NCBI RefSeq assembly: GCF_000222025.1
Contig: NZ_AFQO01000015.1
Coordinates: forward strand, 124,001 to 188,000
Direction of reading: 5' to 3'
DNA: 64,000 nucleotides
Source: Haemophilus haemolyticus M19501
Lineage (GTDB): Bacteria; Pseudomonadota; Gammaproteobacteria; Enterobacterales; Pasteurellaceae
A program made the translations under genes and the position numbers. The notes beneath the pieces are model-generated. The model saw only the letters and a list, made by a program, of their open reading frames with translations. It made no database searches and had not been told where the DNA came from. Of the stretch, positions 8,215-18,540 are shown in pieces (position 1 is the stretch's first letter; the number at the start of each line of letters is the position of its first letter).

Positions 8215-8291
8215 TGGTGCAACTAGCTGGACTCGAACCAGTGACCCCCACCATGTCAAGGTAGTGCTCTAACCAACTGAGCTATAGTTGC
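8215..8291 (-). tRNA. tRNA-Val (anticodon GAC)
   Basis: A 77-base cloverleaf read from the minus strand. Acceptor GCAACTA pairs with TAGTTGC, followed by A and an encoded CCA. The D arm is GCTC...GAGC. The anticodon arm is CTACC-TTGACAT-GGTGG, giving anticodon GAC. The T loop is TTCGAGT. It is flanked by its own promoter and terminator, so it is a single-gene unit. Confidence 0.97.
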
Positions 8292-8310
8292 ACTGTGTAA
8301 AGTGCTAGGA

Positions 8311-8338
8311 ATTATAGATGTTTTTTACCTGAAAACAA
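8311..8338 (-). promoter_or_regulatory. Promoter of tRNA-Val
   Basis: On the minus strand TTGTTT (8333-8338) is followed after 16 bases by a perfect TATAAT (8311-8316), 20 bases before the tRNA 5' end. Confidence 0.75.
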
Positions 8339-8408
8339 GTATTTTTCTTAAAACTAAAGATAACTGGCAAAAAAGTAAACAGTATTGCCTTAAATAACCG
8401 AGCCGTTT

Positions 8409-8437
8409 TTGATTTCCCAAATTTTTAAGCGTATAAT
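8409..8437 (+). promoter_or_regulatory. pykA promoter
   Basis: TTGATT (8409-8414) and TATAAT (8432-8437) are separated by 17 bases. The leader to the pykA ATG is about 75 bases. No other gene lies between the tRNA-Val promoter and pykA. Confidence 0.8.
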
Positions 8438-8520
8438 GCGCACCGATTTTTCATCTGGCTAATATATAGCCAAATAAAAATAGTATCTTTAAAATTTTGT
8501 AATTATTGACGGAGTAAATA

Positions 8521-9957
8521 ATGTCTAGAAGACTAAGAAGAACGAAGATTGTATGTACTATGGGCCCATCAACTGACCGTGATAACAATCTTGAAAAAAT
8601 TATCGCAGCGGGCGCAAACGTAGTTCGTATGAACTTCTCTCACGGTACACCTGATGACCATATCGGACGCGCTGAACGTGTACGTTCTATCGCAAAAAAA
8701 TTAGGTAAAACCGTGGCAATCTTAGGTGATTTACAAGGTCCTAAAATTCGTGTATCTACTTTTAAAGACGGTAAAATTTTCTTAAGCGTTGGTGATAAAT
8801 TCATTCTTGATGCGGAATTACCAAAAGGCGAAGGCACACAAGAATCTGTTGGTTTAGACTATAAAACTCTTCCACAAGATGTTGTTCCTGGCGACATTCT
8901 TTTATTAGATGATGGCCGTGTTCAATTAAAAGTATTATCAACTGATGGTGCAAAAGTTTTTACTGAAGTCACTGTTGGTGGTCCATTATCAAATAATAAA
9001 GGTATCAACAAATTAGGCGGCGGTTTATCTGCAGAAGCATTAACAGAAAAAGATAAAGCAGACATTATTACCGCTGCACGCATTGGTGTTGATTTCTTAG
9101 CCGTTTCTTTCCCTCGTTCAAGTGCAGATTTAAATTATGCACGTGAACTTGCTCAACAAGCAGGTTTAAATGCAAAAATCGTTGCTAAAGTTGAACGTGC
9201 AGAAACCGTTGCTAATGATGAAGCCATGGACGATATTATTTTAGCATCTGATGTCATCATGGTTGCACGCGGTGACTTAGGTGTAGAAATCGGCGATCCT
9301 GAATTAGTCGGTGTACAGAAAAAATTAATCCGTCGTTCACGTCAATTAAATCGTGCTGTAATTACAGCAACTCAAATGATGGAATCAATGATTAGCAACC
9401 CAATGCCAACTCGTGCTGAAGTAATGGACGTTGCAAACGCAGTATTAGATGGTACTGATGCAGTTATGCTTTCTGCAGAAACAGCAGCTGGTCAATATCC
9501 TTCTGAAACAGTAGCCGCAATGGCTGGCGTATGTTTAGGTGCAGAAAAAATGCCAAGCATTAACGTTTCTCGTCACCGTATGGATAAAGAATTTGAAACC
9601 ATTGAAGAATCTGTTGCGATGTCTGCAATGTATGCAGCAAACCACATGAAAGGTGTGGCGGCAATTGTCACTTTAACTAGCACAGGCCGTACCCCATTAT
9701 TAATGTCACGTATCAGCTCAGGTTTACCAATCTTTGCTTTATCTCGTAATCAAGAAACTTTAAACCTTTGTGCACTATACCGTGGTGTAACTCCCGTTTA
9801 TCATGGTGAAGATAGCCGCACAGAAACCAGTGCAAAAGTAGCACTTCAATCATTAAAAGAAAAAGGTTACTTATCTACTGGGGATTTAGTGCTTGTTACT
9901 CACGGTGGTCAAGGTGCGACACAAACCAACGTATGTCGTACATTAATTGTTGAATAA
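8521..9957 (+). CDS. pykA: Pyruvate kinase (PykA type)
   Basis: The 478-residue protein starts [17 protein letters not shown] and follows E. coli PykA closely over its length. Visible active-site blocks are NFSHG (nucleotide), [10 protein letters not shown], the catalytic lysine stretch IVAKVERAE, and [12 protein letters not shown] with the metal and phosphate ligands, then TATQMMESM. It makes pyruvate and ATP from phosphoenolpyruvate and ADP in the cytoplasm. A strong TTGATT-17-TATAAT promoter precedes it and a terminator follows. Codon use is that of a highly expressed gene. Confidence 0.98.
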   Translation: MSRRLRRTKIVCTMGPSTDRDNNLEKIIAAGANVVRMNFSHGTPDDHIGRAERVRSIAKKLGKTVAILGDLQGPKIRVSTFKDGKIFLSVGDKFILDAELPKGEGTQESVGLDYKTLPQDVVPGDILLLDDGRVQLKVLSTDGAKVFTEVTVGGPLSNNKGINKLGGGLSAEALTEKDKADIITAARIGVDFLAVSFPRSSADLNYARELAQQAGLNAKIVAKVERAETVANDEAMDDIILASDVIMVARGDLGVEIGDPELVGVQKKLIRRSRQLNRAVITATQMMESMISNPMPTRAEVMDVANAVLDGTDAVMLSAETAAGQYPSETVAAMAGVCLGAEKMPSINVSRHRMDKEFETIEESVAMSAMYAANHMKGVAAIVTLTSTGRTPLLMSRISSGLPIFALSRNQETLNLCALYRGVTPVYHGEDSRTETSAKVALQSLKEKGYLSTGDLVLVTHGGQGATQTNVCRTLIVE

Positions 9958-9988
9958 TCAACAATCTAAATACGTTAAAATGAAAGAG

Positions 9989-10012
9989 CGGTGGATTTTT
10001 CCACCGTTTTTT
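9989..10012 (+). terminator. Terminator of pykA
   Basis: CGGTGGA (9989-9995) pairs with TCCACCG (10000-10006), followed by TTTTTT. Confidence 0.88.
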
Positions 10013-10039
10013 ATTTCCTTTTTCTACCGCACTTTTCAC

Positions 10040-10068
10040 TTAAACCCAATAGATATTTGCGGTATCAT
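10040..10068 (+). promoter_or_regulatory. Probable dnaB promoter
   Basis: TTAAAC (10040-10045), 17 bases, then TATCAT (10063-10068). It gives a leader of about 25 bases before the chosen dnaB ATG and argues against the longer upstream reading. An uptake-signal core sits just before it. Confidence 0.6.
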
Positions 10069-10098
10069 AGGCGACATTCTAGTATCGAAATAAGTCCT

Positions 10099-11505
10099 AT
10101 GGCCTCACAACCTCAAATCAAATCTTCTGACAAAAAAACGGCACAAATAAGTATTCCACCACACTCACTTGAGGCTGAACAAGCCGTGTTGGGGGGCATC
10201 ATGCTGAGCAATCAACATTGGGATGGCATTGCTGAACGTGTCATTGCTGACGATTTTTATACTTTTCAGCATCGTCTGATTTTTACAGAAATGGAACATC
10301 TAATGCGTAATCAATCGCCTATTGATTTAATTACGCTAGATCAAGCCTTAAGAAGCCGTGGTGTAAGCGATGAAGTGGGTGGATTTGCCTATCTAGCAGA
10401 GCTTTCCAATAATACTCCGAACGCGATTAATATTTTGGCTTATGCGGATATTGTGCGAGAGAAAGCCATATTACGAGAACTTATTTCGGTAGGAAATCGC
10501 ATTGCTGAAAATAGCTATTCTCCCAAAGGGCAAGACATTAAGTTAATTCTTGATGAAGCAGAGCGTGAAGTATTTGCGATTGCAGAAAAACGGACTACTT
10601 CTAGCGAGGGCCCACAAAATGTGATCAATGTGCTGGAAAGTACTATTGAAAAAATCGATATTTTGAGCAAACTTGAAAATCATTCAGGCGTAACGGGCAT
10701 TACGACAGGTTTCACTGATCTTGATAAAAAAACGGCCGGTTTACAACCTTCTGACTTAATTATCGTTGCGGCACGTCCGTCAATGGGTAAAACTACTTTC
10801 GCCATGAACCTTTGCGAAAATGCCGCAATGGCAAGTGAAAAACCCGTTTTAGTATTTAGTTTAGAAATGCCAGCAGAACAAATTATGATGCGTATGATCG
10901 CATCACTTGCTCGCGTTGATCAAACTAAAATCCGAACAGGTCAAAATTTAGATGAAATCGAGTGGAATAAAATTGCTAGCGTAGTGGGAATGTTCAAGCA
11001 AAAAAATAATCTTTTTATCGATGATTCTTCAGGTTTAACTCCTACCGACGTTCGTTCGCGCGCACGCCGAGTTTATCGTGAGAATGGTGGATTAAGTATG
11101 ATTATGGTGGATTATTTGCAATTAATGCGCGCACCCGCATTCTCAGATAACCGAACATTAGAAATCGCAGAAATTTCTCGTTCCCTCAAAGCACTCGCCA
11201 AAGAATTACAAGTGCCAGTAGTCGCCCTTTCTCAGTTAAATCGTACTTTAGAACAACGTGCGGACAAACGCCCTGTAAACTCAGATTTACGTGAATCTGG
11301 CTCCATTGAACAAGATGCAGACTTGATTATGTTTATTTACCGAGATGAAGTCTATAACGATAACTCGGAAGATAAAGGTGTTGCAGAAATTATTATCGGT
11401 AAACAGCGTAACGGCCCGATTGGTCGAGTGCGGTTAAAATTTAATGGACAATTCTCACGCTTCGATAATCTCGCCGAACAACGTGAATATCATGATGATT
11501 ATTAA
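10099..11505 (+). CDS. dnaB: Replicative DNA helicase DnaB
   Basis: The 468-residue product aligns along its length with E. coli DnaB (471). The N-terminal primase-binding domain is PPHSLEAEQAVLGGIML. The RecA-like helicase has Walker A ARPSMGKTT, then FSLEMP, IMVDYLQLM and the C-terminal SDLRESGSIEQDADLI. It unwinds DNA ahead of the replication fork. The frame stays open back to 9991, across the pykA terminator and the promoter, so the ATG at 10099 (MASQPQIK) is preferred. The ribosome site is poor. The alr gene follows after 9 bases and is probably co-transcribed. Confidence 0.97.
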   Translation: MASQPQIKSSDKKTAQISIPPHSLEAEQAVLGGIMLSNQHWDGIAERVIADDFYTFQHRLIFTEMEHLMRNQSPIDLITLDQALRSRGVSDEVGGFAYLAELSNNTPNAINILAYADIVREKAILRELISVGNRIAENSYSPKGQDIKLILDEAEREVFAIAEKRTTSSEGPQNVINVLESTIEKIDILSKLENHSGVTGITTGFTDLDKKTAGLQPSDLIIVAARPSMGKTTFAMNLCENAAMASEKPVLVFSLEMPAEQIMMRMIASLARVDQTKIRTGQNLDEIEWNKIASVVGMFKQKNNLFIDDSSGLTPTDVRSRARRVYRENGGLSMIMVDYLQLMRAPAFSDNRTLEIAEISRSLKALAKELQVPVVALSQLNRTLEQRADKRPVNSDLRESGSIEQDADLIMFIYRDEVYNDNSEDKGVAEIIIGKQRNGPIGRVRLKFNGQFSRFDNLAEQREYHDDY

Positions 11506-11514
11506 GGAATAACA

Positions 11515-12597
11515 ATGAATGTAAAACCGGCGACAGCGAAAATTAGCTCGCACGCCTTAAAACAAAATTTAGAAATAATTAAACAAAAAGCACCAAATAG
11601 TAAAATCATCGCTGTGGTTAAAGCAAATGCCTATGGTCACGGCGTTGTGTTTGTCGCATCAACTTTAGAACAAAATGTCGATTGCTTTGGCGTGGCTCGT
11701 TTAGAAGAGGCTCTGGCATTACGCTCCAACGGTATTACTAAACCGATTTTATTGCTTGAAGGCTTTTTTAATGAACAAGATTTGCCCATCTTAGCGGTCA
11801 ATAATATCGAAACTATCGTACATAATCGTGAACAATTGGAAGCACTAAAACGTGCGAATTTACCAAGTCCAATTAAAGTTTGGTTAAAAATAGACACAGG
11901 CATGCATCGTTTAGGTGTTGCATTAGATGAAGTGGATTTTTTCTATAATGAACTTAAAAAACTTCCATATATTCAACCGCACTTAGGCTTTGTCAGCCAT
12001 TTTAGCCGCGCTGATGAATTAGAATCCAATTATACCCAACTTCAAATCAACCGCTTTTTATCCGCCACAAAAGATAAACAAGGTGAACGTACTATTGCTG
12101 CATCGGGCGGTATTCTTTTCTGGCCTGAATCTCATCTGGAATGTATCCGCCCCGGTATTATTATGTATGGCATTTCACCAACTGATACCGTCGGTGCTGA
12201 ATTTGGTTTAACGCCAGTAATGAATTTAACTTCATCATTGATTGCTGTTCGCAACCATAAACAAGGTGAACCAGTTGGGTACGGTGGCATTTGGACAAGT
12301 TCACATGATACAAAAATCGGTGTTGTGGCTATTGGTTATGGCGATGGATATCCTCGCGATGTGCCTGAAGGCACGCCTGTTTATTTGAATGGTCGTATCG
12401 TGCCAATTGTTGGAAGGGTTTCAATGGATATGTTAACCGTTGATTTAGGACCTGATAGCCAAGATCAAGTAGGTGATGAAGTAATTCTATGGGGTAAGGA
12501 ATTACCTATTGAAACCGTAGCTAAATTCACAGGAATTTTAAGCTATGAGCTAATTACAAAATTAACACCGCGTGTTATAACTGAATATGTTGATTAA
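11515..12597 (+). CDS. alr: Alanine racemase
   Basis: The 360-residue enzyme has the pyridoxal-phosphate lysine motif AVVKANAYGHG near residue 34, the second catalytic region VGYGGIWTS, and YGDGYPR and GRVSMDMLTVD in the C-terminal beta domain. It interconverts L- and D-alanine for peptidoglycan. An AAGGA site precedes the ATG, and it is linked to dnaB as in other gammaproteobacteria. Confidence 0.97.
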   Translation: MNVKPATAKISSHALKQNLEIIKQKAPNSKIIAVVKANAYGHGVVFVASTLEQNVDCFGVARLEEALALRSNGITKPILLLEGFFNEQDLPILAVNNIETIVHNREQLEALKRANLPSPIKVWLKIDTGMHRLGVALDEVDFFYNELKKLPYIQPHLGFVSHFSRADELESNYTQLQINRFLSATKDKQGERTIAASGGILFWPESHLECIRPGIIMYGISPTDTVGAEFGLTPVMNLTSSLIAVRNHKQGEPVGYGGIWTSSHDTKIGVVAIGYGDGYPRDVPEGTPVYLNGRIVPIVGRVSMDMLTVDLGPDSQDQVGDEVILWGKELPIETVAKFTGILSYELITKLTPRVITEYVD

Positions 12598-12621
12598 TCT
12601 GTTAATCACTGCATTTTCTGA

Positions 12622-12644
12622 AGAGAGGGATTCACTCCCTCTCT
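12622..12644 (+). terminator. Hairpin after alr, probable terminator
   Basis: AGAGAGGGA (12622-12630) pairs perfectly with TCCCTCTCT (12636-12644). The tail is AATAAAAATCC rather than a T run, so termination may be weak or Rho-assisted. Confidence 0.5.
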
Positions 12645-12679
12645 AATAAAAATCCTAGAAAGTGCGGTTAAAATTTTGA

Positions 12680-14353
<1,674 letters not shown>

Positions 14354-14397
14354 TTGTTTATTTAATATAAAAGAGTTAAACAATTATAATTTTATAT

Positions 14398-14438
14398 AAA
14401 GGGCTAAATTCCGTATTTATTATAGGATTTAGTCCTTT
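14398..14438 (+). terminator. Hairpin after pgi
   Basis: AAAGGGCTAAATTCC pairs with GGATTTAGTCCTTT with one wobble and one bulge. The tail AAATTTAT is weak. The remaining bases to 14511 are AT-rich without a gene. Confidence 0.55.
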
Positions 14439-14511
14439 AAATTTATCTTTAAGATGTTATGAATAGACGTAAAAATTTTTAATTGATTGTTTTTTTTGTA
14501 TTTTTAATAAT

Positions 14512-14544
14512 AAAAAAATCAGCGCCTTAACTGATTAAGACGCT
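14512..14544 (-). terminator. Terminator of the yecM-lipoprotein-slyB unit
   Basis: AGCGCCTTAA (14521-14530) pairs with TTAAGACGCT (14535-14544), with one G-T. On the minus strand it is followed by seven T residues (14518-14512). Confidence 0.85.
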
Positions 14545-14577
14545 AATTAATAATATATTAGGCGTTAACGCTATTAG

Positions 14578-15042
14578 TTATAGCACAGAAACATTTAAGT
14601 TTGAGCCACCACCAACAATACGAACTCGGCGACCAGCCACAAAACTGCTGTCAGCCTTTTGAACGACAACGATTTCTTGACCATCATCTTTCTTAATTAC
14701 AAGTTCAGCACCGTTTACTTGACTCATTTTTTCTTCGATTTTGCTTCCAGCTACTGCACCTCCAATCGCGCCAACTACTGCTGCAATAGCTTGACCACGA
14801 CCACCGCCAATTGCACTACCTGCAATACCACCTAAAGCACCGCCACCAAGCGTACCAATTACGCCTTGATTATCTGCTTGGATCTTAACGGGACGCACAG
14901 AAACAATTGTACCATAAGTAATTGAACGAGCTTCTTTAGCTTGAGATGCGCTATAAACATCACCGCTGAAAATATCGGTATTCGCACAACCTGTTACGCT
15001 AAAGGCGACTAACAATGCAAAAGCTACTGTTGTCTTTTTCAT
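14578..15042 (-). CDS. slyB: SlyB-family outer-membrane lipoprotein (Pcp)
   Basis: The 154-residue product has a lipoprotein signal peptide with lipobox SVTGC (Cys19) and a central glycine zipper (GGGALGGIAGSAIGGGRGQ and a second block ending GAVAG). A C-terminal domain follows (VIKKDDGQEIVVVQ, GRRVRIVGG). This is SlyB; the H. influenzae relative is the 15-kDa lipoprotein Pcp. It is an envelope-integrity protein. It lies 29 bases downstream of another small lipoprotein gene in the same direction. Confidence 0.92.
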   Translation of the reverse strand: MKKTTVAFALLVAFSVTGCANTDIFSGDVYSASQAKEARSITYGTIVSVRPVKIQADNQGVIGTLGGGALGGIAGSAIGGGRGQAIAAVVGAIGGAVAGSKIEEKMSQVNGAELVIKKDDGQEIVVVQKADSSFVAGRRVRIVGGGSNLNVSVL

Positions 15043-15071
15043 ATATTACGCTCCTTATTTACAGAAAGTAA

Positions 15072-15368
15072 TTAAAGTGGATTTCTTGGAGAGAAAGTTG
15101 AAATATTTTTAGTATTACTATTCTCTGATACTAAAACACAAGCACCCACAACTAAGGTTGAATCATACTTGTGAGTAAGCACAACTTGCTCACCATCTTG
15201 TTGACGACCTGAACAATCATTTTTACGGATGGTTAATTTAAGATTTTCACCTTCCATTTGGCTAAAAACAATTTGACCTTTATAAGCATTTTCATCTTTT
15301 TGGAAAGAAGAACAAGCACTTAAACCTACAGCTGCTAAAACCGCTAATGCAAGAGATAATTTTTTCAT
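15072..15368 (-). CDS. Small lipoprotein of unknown function
   Basis: The 98-residue product has a signal peptide with a lipobox ending LSAC and then SSFQKDENAYKG. The mature part is short and probably all beta, with two further cysteines (NDCSG and GACVLV) that could form a disulphide. I do not recognise a characterised family. It lies between yecM and slyB in one transcript. Confidence 0.75.
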   Translation of the reverse strand: MKKLSLALAVLAAVGLSACSSFQKDENAYKGQIVFSQMEGENLKLTIRKNDCSGRQQDGEQVVLTHKYDSTLVVGACVLVSENSNTKNISTFSPRNPL

Positions 15369-15372
15369 TTTG

Positions 15373-15942
15373 CTAAACCTCGAGTATTTTCTTTATAGAA
15401 TAAGGATGAACCTTAATACAAGTATGATTTGATGTCTTATCAACAAAACTTACTGCAATAGATGGATTAGGCAATCTCTCGCCATCCACTTTAGGCTCGC
15501 TCACTTTAATGGTTAATTGAGTTAATTCGCTCCATAAAAAATGCATATTAATACGCTGTACCCATTCATTTATCGATTCATTCGGTAAAAATGGCATTAC
15601 AACCTCAATATGCTCCCAACCTTCTACGGAATACTGCTTATTTTTAGGGAACGGAAGTTCAATAACATCAACGAACTGATTAGCGAATTTCACTGCTTTC
15701 TCTAGCTGAATTAGATAAATCTTACGTCCGTTGACAATGTTATCCGACAAAATTCTACCGTATTTCAATAAAAGTGTCAGCCAGTCTTTTGCATTTTGTT
15801 CATTATTTACACGCACAGCAAGGTGATCGATTTCATAATTTGAAAAATCAATTGACATCATTTGAGCTAATTGTTGAATTTTTTTTTCAAATTCCGCCAA
15901 ATCAGAAAAAAGTGCGGGTGATTTTTCCTGTAAATTTGTCAT
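15373..15942 (-). CDS. yecM: YecM, VOC-superfamily protein
   Basis: The 189-residue protein matches E. coli YecM in several blocks: IDHLAVRVNNEQNAKDW, LSDNIVNGRKIYL, VIELPFPK, EGWEHIEVVMP, GERLPNPSIAV and KVHPYSIKKIL. The fold is of the glyoxalase/VOC type with metal-binding potential; the reaction is unknown. It is divergent from argS, 79 bases apart. Confidence 0.85.
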   Translation of the reverse strand: MTNLQEKSPALFSDLAEFEKKIQQLAQMMSIDFSNYEIDHLAVRVNNEQNAKDWLTLLLKYGRILSDNIVNGRKIYLIQLEKAVKFANQFVDVIELPFPKNKQYSVEGWEHIEVVMPFLPNESINEWVQRINMHFLWSELTQLTIKVSEPKVDGERLPNPSIAVSFVDKTSNHTCIKVHPYSIKKILEV

Positions 15943-15951
15943 TTTGTCCCT

Positions 15952-15979
15952 TTGAGAAACTCATAAAGAACGGTATCAT
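15952..15979 (+). promoter_or_regulatory. argS promoter
   Basis: TTGAGA (15952-15957), 16 bases, TATCAT (15974-15979). The leader is about 36 bases to the GTG start. Confidence 0.65.
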
Positions 15980-16021
15980 AGCCGATTATTTTCATTATTC
16001 AATTTGAACATAGGAAAAAAC

Positions 16022-17755
16022 GTGAATATTCAATCTATTTTATCCGACAAAATCAAACAAGCTATGATTCTTGCTGGGGCAGATCAATCTTGCGATGCGC
16101 TTGTTCGTCAATCAGGAAAACCACAATTTGGCGATTATCAAGCCAATGGCATTATGGCTGCGGCGAAAAAATTAGGTTTAAATCCACGAGAATTTGCTCA
16201 AAAAGTTTTAGATAATGCTCAACTATCTGATATTGCAGAAAAATTAGAAATCGCAGGACCAGGCTTTATTAATATTTTCTTAAATCCAACTTGGCTAACA
16301 ACAGAGGTTTCAACTGCGCTTTCCCAAAAGAATTTAGGCATTCAAGCTACGGATAAGCAAACTGTCGTGATTGATTATTCATCTCCAAATGTAGCAAAAG
16401 AAATGCATGTTGGTCACTTGCGCTCTACGATCATCGGCGATGCTGTTGTGAGAACCCTAGAATTTTTAGGTCACAATGTTATTCGTGCAAACCATGTTGG
16501 TGACTGGGGAACGCAATTCGGAATGCTTATTGCTTATCTTGAAAAAATGCAAAACGAGCATGCGAGTGAAATGGAATTGCACGATCTTGAAGCCTTTTAT
16601 CGCGAAGCCAAAAAACATTACGATGAAGATAAAGTTTTCGCAGAAAAAGCACGTAATTACGTCGTGAAATTACAAGGTGGTGATGAATATTGCCGAGCTA
16701 TGTGGAAACGTTTAGTTGACATCACGATGCAACAAAATCAGCACAACTATGATCGCTTGAATGTGACTTTAACCGAAAAAGATGTGATGGGTGAAAGTCT
16801 TTATAATCCAATGTTACCAAGCATCGTAGAAGATCTTAAAAAACAAGGTTTAGCTGTAGAAGATGATGGTGCATTGGTTGTTTATTTGGATGAATTCAAA
16901 AATAAAGAAGGCGACCCAATGGGCGTGATCGTTCAGAAAAAAGATGGCGGTTTCCTTTACACTACAACCGATATTGCTGCAGCAAAATATCGTTATGAAA
17001 CATTAAAAGCTGATCGCGCACTTGTTTTTTCAGATACTCGCCAAAGCCAACATATGCAACAAGCTTGGTTAATTACTCGTAAAGCAGGTTATGTACCAGA
17101 CAGTTTCTCTTTAGAGCATAAAAACTTTGGGATGATGCTTGGTAAAGATGGCAAACCATTTAAAACCCGTACCGGTGGCACGGTGAAATTAGCCGATCTA
17201 TTAGATGAAGCGATTGAGCGCGCCACTGTATTAATTAATGAAAAAAATACAAATTTATCTAATGATGAAAAAGAAGCTGTGATTGAGGCTGTCGGTATTG
17301 GTGCGGTGAAATATGCAGATCTATCCAAAAACCGTACTACTGATTACGTTTTTGATTGGGATAACATGTTAAGCTTTGAAGGTAACACTGCACCATATAT
17401 GCAATATGCTTATACCCGAATTCGTTCGATCTTTAATAAAACAGATATAAATTCAACCGCACTTTTGGCTGCACCTTTAACGCTTGAAGAGGATAAAGAA
17501 AGAGCGCTTGCAATTAAACTACTACAATTTGAAGAAGCGGTGCAAACTGTCGGAAAAGAAGGCACACCACACGTGCTTTGTGCTTATTTATACGAACTAG
17601 CAGGCATATTCTCGTCATTCTATGAGCATTGCCCAATTTTAAATGCTGAAGATGAGTCCGTAAAATTAAGCCGTTTGAAATTGGCATTATTAACGGAAAA
17701 AACCTTAAAACAAGGTTTAGAGTTACTCGGTATTAAAACCGTAGAAAAAATGTAA
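16022..17755 (+). CDS. argS: Arginyl-tRNA synthetase
   Basis: The 577-residue enzyme has the length of E. coli ArgRS and starts with a GTG read as [13 protein letters not shown], after an AGGAAAA ribosome site; an upstream ATG would add six non-conserved residues. Visible motifs are [21 protein letters not shown] (the HIGH motif as HVGH), [25 protein letters not shown] and AYTRIRSIF in the anticodon-binding domain. It charges tRNA-Arg in a class I reaction. Confidence 0.98.
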   Translation: MNIQSILSDKIKQAMILAGADQSCDALVRQSGKPQFGDYQANGIMAAAKKLGLNPREFAQKVLDNAQLSDIAEKLEIAGPGFINIFLNPTWLTTEVSTALSQKNLGIQATDKQTVVIDYSSPNVAKEMHVGHLRSTIIGDAVVRTLEFLGHNVIRANHVGDWGTQFGMLIAYLEKMQNEHASEMELHDLEAFYREAKKHYDEDKVFAEKARNYVVKLQGGDEYCRAMWKRLVDITMQQNQHNYDRLNVTLTEKDVMGESLYNPMLPSIVEDLKKQGLAVEDDGALVVYLDEFKNKEGDPMGVIVQKKDGGFLYTTTDIAAAKYRYETLKADRALVFSDTRQSQHMQQAWLITRKAGYVPDSFSLEHKNFGMMLGKDGKPFKTRTGGTVKLADLLDEAIERATVLINEKNTNLSNDEKEAVIEAVGIGAVKYADLSKNRTTDYVFDWDNMLSFEGNTAPYMQYAYTRIRSIFNKTDINSTALLAAPLTLEEDKERALAIKLLQFEEAVQTVGKEGTPHVLCAYLYELAGIFSSFYEHCPILNAEDESVKLSRLKLALLTEKTLKQGLELLGIKTVEKM

Positions 17756-17768
17756 TTTAGATACTTAA

Positions 17769-17797
17769 AATCCCTTTCTTACGAAAGGGATTTTTTA
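17769..17797 (+). terminator. Terminator of argS
   Basis: AATCCCTTTC (17769-17778) pairs with GAAAGGGATT (17783-17792), followed by TTTT. Confidence 0.88.
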
Positions 17798-17813
17798 TGC
17801 TTATTTACAGAAT

Positions 17814-17890
17814 AAAAAAAGTGCCCCAATGGGGCACTACTCGGAAAGCAAAATAGATGTCGGCTATTTAAGATAGCACTTGTTTTTAGT
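17814..17890 (-). ncRNA. Candidate CRP-controlled small RNA (about 77 nt)
   Basis: On the minus strand TTGCAT-17-TATTCT (17920-17925 and 17897-17902) predicts a start near A17890. The transcript would end at a perfect stem GTGCCCC-ATT-GGGGCAC (17821-17837) followed by seven T (17820-17814). A near-perfect CRP site (17943-17958) is centred about 61 bases upstream of the predicted start. No open reading frame with a start codon fits inside. The stem also could end ilvIH transcripts, but a separate hairpin lies closer to ilvH. Expression is not shown by sequence alone. Confidence 0.55.
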
Positions 17891-17896
17891 GGTTTC

Positions 17897-17958
17897 AGAA
17901 TAAAGAAATCCGATCAGTTATGCAAATACATATTTTTAGATTTGTGAACTTGGTCACG
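17897..17958 (-). promoter_or_regulatory. Promoter and CRP site of the candidate small RNA
   Basis: TGTGA-ACTTGG-TCACG (17943-17958) matches the CRP consensus TGTGA-N6-TCACA in 9 of 10 positions. The promoter hexamers TTGCAT and TATTCT are 17 bases apart. The spacing from the CRP centre to the predicted start is about 60.5 bases, the class I activation position. Confidence 0.55.
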
Positions 17959-17998
17959 ATTTTTTTATAAAAAAACTAAAAACAAATATATTTCTAAT

Positions 17999-18037
17999 AA
18001 AGTGCGGTAAAATTCTATTACAATATTTCCGCACTTT
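17999..18037 (-). terminator. Inverted uptake-signal pair after ilvH
   Basis: AAAGTGCGG (17999-18007) and CCGCACTTT (18029-18037) form a 9-bp stem around a 21-base loop, 12 bases after the ilvH stop. The T tail on the minus strand is poor, so strength is uncertain. Confidence 0.5.
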
Positions 18038-18048
18038 ACGCCCCTACT

Positions 18049-18540
18049 TTAGAGAATATTCTTTTCTCCACGAGACACACTAATCAATCCAGAACGAACA
18101 ATTTCCAACAATGTGGTTTCTTCTTTCAATGCAGAAATAAATGCATCAATTTTATCTTTGGTTCCACTTAATTGAATTGTGTAAGATTTTGGTGTGACAT
18201 CTACAATTTGACCACGGAAAATATCGGCTAAACGTTTAATCTCATCGCGAGATGACCCTACTGCTCTCACCTTCGCTAAAACAATTTCACGGACTATATG
18301 CTCTTGCTCGCTCAAATTAATCACTTTAAACACATCCACTAATTTATGGAGTTGTTTCTCAATTTGTTCCAATACTTGAGCATCGCCCACCGCTTCAATA
18401 GTCATTCGAGAAAGTGTTGGATCATCCGTTGGCGCCACCGTCAAACTTTCAATATTAAAAGCACGTTGGGAGAATAAACCAACAACACGCGATAAAGCAC
18501 CAGACTCATTTTCGAGTAAAACAGATAAAATTCTACGCAT
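18049..18540 (-). CDS. ilvH: Acetolactate synthase III regulatory subunit
   Basis: The 163-residue protein starts [33 protein letters not shown], the ACT domain that binds valine, and ends in the C-terminal domain that activates the catalytic subunit. It confers feedback control on branched-chain amino acid synthesis. The start overlaps the end of ilvI by 8 bases, so the two are translationally coupled. Confidence 0.97.
   Translation of the reverse strand: MRRILSVLLENESGALSRVVGLFSQRAFNIESLTVAPTDDPTLSRMTIEAVGDAQVLEQIEKQLHKLVDVFKVINLSEQEHIVREIVLAKVRAVGSSRDEIKRLADIFRGQIVDVTPKSYTIQLSGTKDKIDAFISALKEETTLLEIVRSGLISVSRGEKNIL

Noticed and set aside
9991..10098. Longer 504-residue DnaB start
   Set aside because: It would begin inside the pykA terminator and upstream of the dnaB promoter, and adds residues not resembling DnaB.
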